In this document: positions 1 to 5,000 of the stretch, piece after piece
Layout: every line of letters starts with the position of its first letter
Numbering within the stretch: the stretch's first letter is position 1
Source of the DNA: an uncultured Bacteroidota bacterium
GTDB taxonomy: Bacteria; Bacteroidota; Bacteroidia; Flavobacteriales; UA16
NCBI GenBank assembly: GCA_902578505.1
Contig: CACHDD010000055.1
Location: forward strand, 1-5,000
Length of the DNA: 5,000 nucleotides
Direction of reading: 5' to 3'
Program-made: the position numbers and the translations under genes
The notes under the pieces: generated by a model
Databases searched by the model: none
What the model was told of the DNA's origin: nothing
Seen by the model: the letters and a program-made list of their open reading frames with translations, nothing else

Positions 1-537
1 CCCTGTTTCCAAATAAAACTTTAATCCACAAGTTACACTCTTTAGATATTTTTTTAATTGGGGTCTTAAATAAAAATTTAATATAAAAAACTTATAGATT
101 TTACTGTAACTATCTATTGTATGCGGATATATGATTATTGTAAGTGTGCTGCTTAGATTTCCATTATCACTTAATATCCATTGGACAAATGACTTTCTAT
201 TTCTTCCTACTAGCAAATCATATCCATAAAGTGAACTATTATGTTCTTCATTTTTTTTTGAATTATATATATATACTACTTCTCTGGTGAATGAGAAATT
301 GTTTAAATATGTTATTGTGTCTTTGTCTCCATTCTTTAATAATCGATTACCATTATGTCTTAATATGAACGGATGAAATAGTTCTAAATGTTTTTCTTTT
401 GTAATTATATCCCAACAATATTCAATACTATGATTAAGAACTATTTTTTGCTCAATACATGTTCTTTTTGAAATGTTTTCACGAATAAACTCAGCGCCCA
501 AGTCCTTAATCTCGATTTTTCCATAATCATAATTCAT
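1..537 (-). CDS. SRPBCC/START-like ligand-binding protein, 3' end cut by window edge
   Basis: An uninterrupted reading frame runs from ATG at 537-535 to base 1, giving 179 codons with no stop, so the gene continues off the left edge. A TAG codon (540-538) sits directly before the ATG, which makes this the first possible start. The fold is suggested by a strand and helix near residues 27-50, including SIEYCWDIITKEKHLELFHP, a G-D-K-D-x-I-x-Y stretch near 70-77, and beta-rich segments (for example 82-91, 104-111, 117-123 and 130-139). A long amphipathic C-terminal helix (158-178) ends in a G-L-K-F-Y-L-E-T-G pattern. That order is typical of helix-grip SRPBCC proteins, which bind hydrophobic ligands. 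From memory of such proteins, only a short tail is probably missing. No signal peptide is visible, so it is probably cytoplasmic. It lies 53 bp downstream of the hydrolase gene on the same strand and could be co-transcribed. The ligand is unknown. The frame is certain; the family call is moderate. Confidence 0.72.
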   Translation of the reverse strand, partial: MNYDYGKIEIKDLGAEFIRENISKRTCIEQKIVLNHSIEYCWDIITKEKHLELFHPFILRHNGNRLLKNGDKDTITYLNNFSFTREVVYIYNSKKNEEHNSSLYGYDLLVGRNRKSFVQWILSDNGNLSSTLTIIIYPHTIDSYSKIYKFFILNFYLRPQLKKYLKSVTCGLKFYLETG

Positions 538-590
538 CTATATAGCGTTATTTTACGAAGTAGTATATGATTTGCTATTAGATTTATAAT

Positions 591-1451
591 TTACTCAATA
601 ATAAACGTCTTCTTTACCGAACCATCGTCATAGACGTTTAAGATGATTTGATTGGTATTTTGATTGACGTCTCTTCCTAATACATTCAATGTGTTTAAGA
701 TAGATTTTTCTTTTTGATAATCTAGGATTGAATTTTCGGTGTTACACTGATAAATAGTCTTCAAGACATTACTATAACGAGTCGCAACTATTTCTGCACC
801 TACAGAATTGTAATGGACGTCATCTGCTAGATATGAATCTTGCCACTCATAACTCATATCAACTGCTACGATATTGCTATTTATTGTTGTTTGATTAATA
901 GCTAATTGTGCAATGCCATTGTTAAGTGTGATTAGAGCTTGTGTCAAATCTGATGTCATCATACTATTAAGGCCTGGTGCAATTTGTTCAATTAGAATTA
1001 AAACTTGCGGATTATTAGATCGTATTAATTCTATTATAGAACTAATATTTTCAATTGCATCAGGAATACTACTACTACCTTCATTTAGAGCATCATTTCC
1101 TCCTATACAAATAAGAACAACATCTATTACTCCAATTTCAGATAAGACATAAGGTAATTCAGATAAAACATCATATGTTGTATGTCCGCCTATACCTTGG
1201 TGGTCTGCATCAAAAATATTATTTAGATATAATGGATAAAACATCGGATCTATCTCATTTCCAACTAAATCAAAATCCCAATCACAATCAATCATGTCTT
1301 TCCATAATTCATATCTATAGCTGTCGTAAGTTTCGCTTCCTTCAACTCTAGAATCACCCAGACATAAAATTCTACTTCCTGGCGGAAATGTTGTTTGTCC
1401 AAACACATTTAACGAAGTCAAGAAAACAATAAGTAGCAACCGTGATTTCAT
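591..1451 (-). CDS. Exported SGNH/GDSL-family hydrolase (esterase-like) with probable C-terminal sorting tail
   Basis: This 286-residue protein is probably a secreted serine esterase or lipase-like enzyme. Residues 1-18 form a signal peptide (basic MKSR, hydrophobic core, V-F-G before Q19). SGNH blocks appear in order: block I GDSRVEG with nucleophile S34; a block II-like glycine in HQGIGGHTT (84-92); block III GGND (117-120) with oxyanion N119; and block V D210-D-V-H213, the Asp and His of the triad. The S-Y-R-x-E-L-W after block I and the D-x-D-H-Q-G stretch (81-86) resemble carbohydrate esterase CE3-like members, so removal of acetyl groups from polysaccharide is plausible but unproven. 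The last ~37 residues, with N-V-L-G-R-D-V and Y-D-D-G-S-V-K-K, lie outside the catalytic domain and resemble T9SS sorting tails of Bacteroidota, suggesting surface display or secretion. It is transcribed divergently from the phosphatidyltransferase. No good Shine-Dalgarno is seen. The fold is confident; the substrate is not. Confidence 0.87.
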   Translation of the reverse strand: MKSRLLLIVFLTSLNVFGQTTFPPGSRILCLGDSRVEGSETYDSYRYELWKDMIDCDWDFDLVGNEIDPMFYPLYLNNIFDADHQGIGGHTTYDVLSELPYVLSEIGVIDVVLICIGGNDALNEGSSSIPDAIENISSIIELIRSNNPQVLILIEQIAPGLNSMMTSDLTQALITLNNGIAQLAINQTTINSNIVAVDMSYEWQDSYLADDVHYNSVGAEIVATRYSNVLKTIYQCNTENSILDYQKEKSILNTLNVLGRDVNQNTNQIILNVYDDGSVKKTFIIE

Positions 1452-1600
1452 GCACTAAATATCGTGAAATTTTGCATATCTATTTTCTCTACATTACACT
1501 TTCTCTAATCTGGTTAAAGATGCAATGAAAAGAAGTTGTAGAATGAAAATTGTAGTCTAAAACCTATGACATATAAAATATCATTGATTAGTTTTGGTTA
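1452..1600. other. Divergent intergenic spacer between hydrolase and phosphatidyltransferase genes
   Basis: This spacer must hold the start signals of both flanking genes, which are transcribed away from each other. On the plus strand, one TAnnTTTG match lies next to the 1601 start (listed separately). On the minus strand, only a one-mismatch candidate was found (TAGATATG, 1482-1475), too weak to call. I see no inverted repeat, tRNA-like structure or small open frame worth listing. Confidence 0.5.
1589..1596 (+). promoter_or_regulatory. Candidate Bacteroidota -7 box (TAnnTTTG) next to the 1601 start
   Basis: TAGTTTTG matches the TAnnTTTG consensus used by the primary sigma factor of Bacteroidota. 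It ends four bases before the ATG at 1601, so transcription would begin at or almost at the start codon, implying a leaderless or nearly leaderless message. No TTG element is found at the usual distance of about 20 bases upstream; the nearest good one (1550-1552) is too far. In an AT-rich spacer this could be chance. The same bases include an in-frame TAG (1589-1591), which rules out an earlier start for the gene. Confidence 0.25.
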
Positions 1601-2374
1601 ATGTCGAAGCTTCCAAAAAAACACCAGTTTTTAGATTTATCTGATTATGGTCGATCAGTTGGGTTTTGGATTGCTAAACAACTAAAGAATACTATTTTTA
1701 CTCCAGTTGATGTAACTACCCTATTTCTTTTTGTAGGTTTTATTGCTGTTGGATGTATAATGAATGAGTACTACAAAACAGCAGCCTTTTTAATCATAAT
1801 TAAATCTATTCTTGATGCAGCTGACGGGGAACTTGCACGACTAAAAAACCAACCTTCTTATATAGGTCGTTATTATGATTCTATATCGGATATTGTACTT
1901 AATTTTTTTTTACTACTTGCTTTTTGGTATGTTACTAACATTCATTTAATGTATATGTTACTTGCATTTTTTTGTATTCAACTTCAGGGTACGATATATA
2001 ATTATTACTATGTTATTTTAAGAAATCGTGTTGAGGGGGATTCAACAAGTAGAATTTTTGAAGTTGGTGCGCCCAAAGCACTTGAAGGAGAGTGTCAGCG
2101 GACAGTAAACATTTTTTACAATATTTATAATGTCTTATATATTGCTTTTGATAAAATTATCTATCATTTGGATAAAAACGCTTCTGAAAGTCCTCCACTA
2201 CCAAAGTGGTTCATGACTTTATTATCAATATATGGTCTTGGATTTCAGTTATTGTTAATGTCAGTAATGTTGGTTTTTAATTTTAAAAATTATGTAATTC
2301 CATTTTTTATTGTATACTCTTTATTAATATTTGTTTTTATTGGAATTAGAAAAACAATTTTTAAATCTTTTTAA
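1601..2374 (+). CDS. CDP-alcohol phosphatidyltransferase family membrane protein
   Basis: This is an integral membrane enzyme of 257 residues. Its family transfers a phospho-group from a CDP-linked donor such as CDP-diacylglycerol to an alcohol, as in phospholipid synthesis. The signature D-x2-D-G-x2-A-R-x8-G-x3-D-x3-D is complete: D72, D75, G76, A79, R80, G89, D93 and D97, the metal- and CDP-binding residues and catalytic aspartate. Hydrophobic segments at about 39-56, 58-71, 98-112, 115-135, 206-227 and 232-249 give roughly the six membrane helices expected. A polar loop (about 141-205) with a conserved-looking V-G-A-P-K-A-L-E-G-E stretch separates the second and third helix pairs. An in-frame TAG just upstream makes ATG 1601 the first available start. 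It is the only plus-strand gene here, so it is probably transcribed alone. The alcohol substrate cannot be read from sequence; nothing nearby identifies it as a phosphatidylserine, phosphatidylglycerol-phosphate or inositol-type enzyme. Confidence 0.92.
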   Translation: MSKLPKKHQFLDLSDYGRSVGFWIAKQLKNTIFTPVDVTTLFLFVGFIAVGCIMNEYYKTAAFLIIIKSILDAADGELARLKNQPSYIGRYYDSISDIVLNFFLLLAFWYVTNIHLMYMLLAFFCIQLQGTIYNYYYVILRNRVEGDSTSRIFEVGAPKALEGECQRTVNIFYNIYNVLYIAFDKIIYHLDKNASESPPLPKWFMTLLSIYGLGFQLLLMSVMLVFNFKNYVIPFFIVYSLLIFVFIGIRKTIFKSF

Positions 2375-2506
2375 TCTTTTTTTAAAATGGTATACAGGTT
2401 AAAAATTATAATTTCAAGTTAGTCTAATGCCAAATTGGATTTACTTGTAATACATCAAGAACCAAATTGAAACTTACCACATTTAACAATTTCTTTTTTC
2501 AAAACT
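2375..2506. other. Convergent intergenic spacer, no clear terminator
   Basis: The phosphatidyltransferase gene (plus) and the FN3 lipoprotein gene (minus) end on either side of this spacer, so both transcripts should terminate in or near it. A T-rich run follows the plus-strand stop (2376-2382), but no GC-rich stem precedes it. The minus direction also lacks a hairpin followed by a T-run. A near direct repeat, CCAAATTGG (2430-2438) and CCAAATTGA (2462-2470), is the only pattern I noticed; its role, if any, is unknown. Confidence 0.4.
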
Positions 2507-4039
2507 TTACTCACAGAAGAATTCAATTTCATCAACGTAATAATTGTCAGTTGTTCCCCACTGACCAAAATCAATTTTAATTTCATTATAACCAGAAGGT
2601 AATGGACCGTTAGATTCCATTTGAGTAAACCAATTAGAATCGGAGTTGCTGTTTTGGCTTATCGAAAAAGGATAATCAATACCATCAACTTCTACCGAGT
2701 ATGTAATCCAATCCCATCCTCCAAAACCTTTTCTTAACCACATTCTCATAATTGAAGGTTCAGATAGATTAGTTGTAAGTTCAATATAACCTCCTGTACA
2801 ATTACCTTCTGCATACAAACAGTTACCTTCATATCCATTATTACTTATGATCCAATTTGCTGTAACACTCGACCCAAATAAAGTGTAAGCTTCATAGTCT
2901 GAAAGTTGACTTAAGGAGCTGCAATTAACAGTTTGACATGGACCTTCAGTTGTGAAGAATGCACTATTTGTCCAATCTGAAAGTTCTTCTTGTTGGATGT
3001 TACATACTGTTTTGACTTGCCATTCATACTCTGTGTTTGGAGTCAACTCACTTATCGAATATTCAGAATTAGTTATAAAGCTAGTAATTGTTGTCCAAGA
3101 GCCTCCAGCAGGGGTAGGCCTCCATCTTAGATAATATCTATCAGCACCACTTACATCCTCCCAATTTAGATCAACTGAAAAAATTGATGAATTTGAGTTA
3201 AGAGACTGAGGGTGATCACAGCTAGATATAGTTGTGAAGAATGCACTATTTGTCCAATCTGAAAGTTCTGTTTCTAAATAGTTGCATACTGTTTTGACTT
3301 GCCATTCATACTCTGTGTTTGGAGTCAACTCACTTATTGAAAATTCAGAATTATTTATATAGCTAGTAATTGTTGTCCAAGAGCCTCCAACAGGTCTGTA
3401 TCTTAGGTGATATTTTTCAGCAACACTCACATCATCCCAATTTAGATCAACTGAAGAAATCGATGGATTTGAGTTAAGAGACTGAGGAGGAACGCAGTTA
3501 GGGTTAGATGATACGCTAGAAATATAAAATGGTTCTGATTCGCATATAATATTAAACTGTTCGGGAAATCTGCAGTCTGCTGACTCTTCTCTACCTGCAG
3601 AGCTCATGAACGGGTCTAGGATTAAAATTTGAAATGGGTTTTCACTCCAATAAAAGTCATCAACTGTATATTCTGAGACGTTCCAAGATTCGGTGGGTTC
3701 GTGAACCTCTTTAGTATTTAGTTCGCAATTACAGACTACACATGTAACATTAGTTGCGTCTTCTATATTAGGATTACAACAATATTCACCGTTATACCAA
3801 TCATTATTAAATAGATTAATATATTCTTCAATTTGATTTATTGAGTTAAACCTAACTAGAACTGGATGAATTGCAGCTTTTGTATTTCCCCCCTGAATTT
3901 GGTATTCAATATTCTCTCCAATTTGATATTGTGTTTTGTTTATCGTGACAGAAAATTCAAAATCGTTTTGGCTCAATGGTTTTTTTTCACATGCCGATAG
4001 TAAAAAAACGCAACACATTATTATGAATACTTTTCTCAT
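2507..4039 (-). CDS. Modular lipoprotein: Cys-rich N-module, two FN3 domains, four-Cys C-terminal module
   Basis: The protein has 510 residues. It opens with a lipoprotein signal peptide (MRKVFIIMCCVFLLSAC) whose lipobox L-S-A-C puts the lipidated cysteine at 17, so it is membrane-anchored, either periplasmic or surface-exposed. Residues ~27-172 form a module I do not recognise, containing C87-C88, C100-x2-C103-x-C105, H113 and C156. FN3 domain 1 (185-270) and FN3 domain 2 (277-364) each show the D-L-N-W strand, L-R-(Y/W)-R-P, S-W-T-T-I-T and L-T-P-N-T-E-Y-E-W-Q-V-K-T-x-C typical of Bacteroidota FN3 repeats. Residues 372-510 form a beta-rich C-module with C373, C407, C414 and C509, perhaps a jelly-roll-like binding domain. 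A paralogue lacking FN3 lies 115 bp upstream on the same strand and may be co-transcribed. No catalytic motif is seen. A role in adhesion or substrate binding is inference. There is no T9SS tail, and no acidic surface-export signal follows C17. Confidence 0.85.
   Translation of the reverse strand: MRKVFIIMCCVFLLSACEKKPLSQNDFEFSVTINKTQYQIGENIEYQIQGGNTKAAIHPVLVRFNSINQIEEYINLFNNDWYNGEYCCNPNIEDATNVTCVVCNCELNTKEVHEPTESWNVSEYTVDDFYWSENPFQILILDPFMSSAGREESADCRFPEQFNIICESEPFYISSVSSNPNCVPPQSLNSNPSISSVDLNWDDVSVAEKYHLRYRPVGGSWTTITSYINNSEFSISELTPNTEYEWQVKTVCNYLETELSDWTNSAFFTTISSCDHPQSLNSNSSIFSVDLNWEDVSGADRYYLRWRPTPAGGSWTTITSFITNSEYSISELTPNTEYEWQVKTVCNIQQEELSDWTNSAFFTTEGPCQTVNCSSLSQLSDYEAYTLFGSSVTANWIISNNGYEGNCLYAEGNCTGGYIELTTNLSEPSIMRMWLRKGFGGWDWITYSVEVDGIDYPFSISQNSNSDSNWFTQMESNGPLPSGYNEIKIDFGQWGTTDNYYVDEIEFFCE
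2948..3487 (-). repeat. Tandem in-frame duplication encoding two FN3 domains
   Basis: Two copies, 3230-3487 (FN3 domain 1) and 2948-3211 (FN3 domain 2), are nearly alike at the DNA level. Exactly matching stretches at a fixed 282-bp offset include 2948-2987 with 3230-3269 (40 bp), 3003-3055 with 3285-3337 (53 bp) and 3079-3107 with 3361-3389 (29 bp). The copies differ by a two-residue insertion in domain 2 (P-T-P-A-G-G against P-V-G-G) and by scattered substitutions, concentrated in the loop after the V-C-N (N-Y-L-E-T-E against N-I-Q-Q-E-E). This is an internal domain duplication within one gene, not a mobile element. Confidence 0.9.
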
Positions 4040-4154
4040 ATTATATAGATTTTTTCAGCTTAGCATATTGTGCTCAGTCGAATATATATCATTAGATCTA
4101 CCTTCATAGCTCTAACATTGGTTAGAATTTTCTTTCTAAATATTTACTTAAAGT

Positions 4155-5000
4155 TTATTCACAGTGAAAAATAATTTCATCAACTCTAAAACTAGAGTAA
4201 GTAAAATTAGAGGAGAACTCCATTCTTATTATATGATTTCCAGGTTGTATAATATTAGTCATATAATGACCAAAATAATCTTGATCAGAAGAATATCCAG
4301 AATTCAAGTTCACACTTGATTGTCCTAAAGAAGTCCCATCTACCTTAATTCCAGGCATGTAGGATTCATAATTACCTCGTTTGGAATAGTATGTCATCCT
4401 AGAGGGGGATGGTAAATCAATATTGAATTCTATAAAACCTCCGACACAATAATTTCCTTGCGTAGAAAAACATAAACCATTATTTATGCCAGAATTATTT
4501 ACCACCCATTCACTTGTCCATGAACTACTTCCACCAGATGTATATGCTTCATAATTTGAAAGTTGACTTAATGAGTTACAATTAATATTGTGGCAGGCAG
4601 GCGAAATATAAAATGCTTCAGATTCGCTTATTATATTGTATTTATTAGGAGGGTTACAGTCTCCTAATTCTTCTTGGCGACCTGTAGAGGTAATAAAAGG
4701 GTCGAGGATCAATATTTTAAATTGTTTAAACGGTCCCCAATAAAATTCATCGTCAATTTGTTCGTGAATTTCGGTGGTATTTAATTCACAATTACAAACT
4801 ACACAAGACACATCAACTCCGTCTTCCGTATTAGGATTACAACAGTATTCATTAGAAAACCAATAATTGTTATACATATTGATATATTCAAAATCAACAT
4901 TGCCATTTTCAATAGCGGTCACAAAGTCATCTTCAATTGTTGAGTTATATTTCACAAGTACTGGTTGGATTGCAGCTTCTTCATGTCCCCCCTGAATTTG
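4155..5000 (-). CDS. Paralogous Cys-rich two-module protein without FN3, 5' end cut by window edge
   Basis: The frame is open from base 5000 to the TAA at 4157-4155, giving 281 visible residues. The codon at 4955-4953 is GTG, but it is not the real start: the frame continues upstream as QIQGGHEEAAIQPVLV, matching QIQGGNTKAAIHPVLV (residues 47-62) of the neighbouring lipoprotein. By that alignment about 46 N-terminal residues, probably a lipoprotein signal peptide, lie beyond the window. Window residues 1-134 repeat the N-module: E-Y-C-C-N-P-N (51-57), C66-x2-C69-x-C71, the E-L-N-T-x-E-x-H stretch, I-L-I-L-D-P-F and C115. The C-module follows directly (from N140), with N-C-x-S-L-S-Q-L-S and four cysteines at 141, 177, 185 and 280 equivalent to those of the neighbour. 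No FN3 domain is present. Function is unknown; an extracytoplasmic, disulfide-rich binding protein is inferred. The stop lies 115 bp before the neighbour's start. Confidence 0.83.
   Translation of the reverse strand, partial: QIQGGHEEAAIQPVLVKYNSTIEDDFVTAIENGNVDFEYINMYNNYWFSNEYCCNPNTEDGVDVSCVVCNCELNTTEIHEQIDDEFYWGPFKQFKILILDPFITSTGRQEELGDCNPPNKYNIISESEAFYISPACHNINCNSLSQLSNYEAYTSGGSSSWTSEWVVNNSGINNGLCFSTQGNYCVGGFIEFNIDLPSPSRMTYYSKRGNYESYMPGIKVDGTSLGQSSVNLNSGYSSDQDYFGHYMTNIIQPGNHIIRMEFSSNFTYSSFRVDEIIFHCE

Noticed and set aside
913..1152. Plus-strand open frame of 79 codons inside the hydrolase gene
   Set aside because: It lies wholly antisense to a well-supported SGNH hydrolase coding region and its translation shows no recognisable domain; a chance shadow frame.
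2952..3134. Plus-strand open frame of 60 codons inside the FN3 region
   Set aside because: It is antisense to the conserved FN3 domain 2 coding sequence, and the frame has no recognisable features of its own.
3003..3337. Direct repeats considered as a CRISPR or mobile-element signature
   Set aside because: There are only two copies, they are in frame and encode FN3 domains; no spacers, terminal inverted repeats or transposase are present.
4079..4086. TATATTCG (minus strand) as a -7 box for the 2507-4039 lipoprotein gene
   Set aside because: It has one mismatch to TAnnTTTG, no TTG element at the right distance, and lies in very AT-rich DNA, so chance is as likely.
4111..4126. Inverted repeat TCTAAC-ATTG-GTTAGA between the two paralogues as a terminator
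   Set aside because: The six-base AT-rich stem is followed by T-rich sequence only on the plus strand, where no gene ends. In the minus direction, where termination would be useful, no T-run follows the stem.
4953..4955. GTG as the start of the upstream paralogue
   Set aside because: The frame stays open upstream to base 5000 and those residues align with the neighbouring paralogue, so the real start lies outside the window.

Overview
This is an AT-rich window (about two thirds A+T by eye, not counted). It most likely comes from a free-living member of the Bacteroidota, probably Flavobacteriales-like. The evidence is the style of the proteins: a lipoprotein with Bacteroidota-type fibronectin III (FN3) repeats, a GDSL-type esterase whose C-terminal tail resembles type IX secretion (T9SS) sorting tails, near-absent Shine-Dalgarno sequences, and a TAnnTTTG-like box just before one start. 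No RNA gene, mobile element or CRISPR array is visible.

Layout, left to right. Positions 1-537 (minus) hold the N-terminal 179 codons of a gene that runs off the left edge; it reads as an SRPBCC/START-like ligand-binding protein. A 53-bp gap separates it from 591-1451 (minus), an exported SGNH/GDSL hydrolase with signal peptide, all main catalytic blocks and a probable C-terminal sorting tail. A 149-bp divergent spacer follows. At 1601-2374 (plus) lies a membrane CDP-alcohol phosphatidyltransferase with a perfect family signature, the only plus-strand gene. It converges, across a 132-bp spacer, on a pair of head-to-tail paralogues on the minus strand: 2507-4039, a complete lipoprotein, and 4155-5000, cut at its 5' end by the window edge.

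The paralogue pair is the most distinctive part. Both proteins share a cysteine-rich N-terminal module (CC followed by CxxCxC) and a four-cysteine C-terminal beta-rich module. The downstream copy carries two FN3 domains between the modules and the upstream copy has none. The two FN3 domains contain identical DNA stretches of 29, 40 and 53 bp, so they look like a recent internal duplication.

Nothing ties the genes into one pathway. The common theme is the cell envelope and surface: a phospholipid-type membrane enzyme, an exported esterase, and surface or periplasmic lipoproteins. I find no convincing evidence of a new multi-gene system; the Cys-rich modular lipoprotein family is the best candidate for something undescribed.
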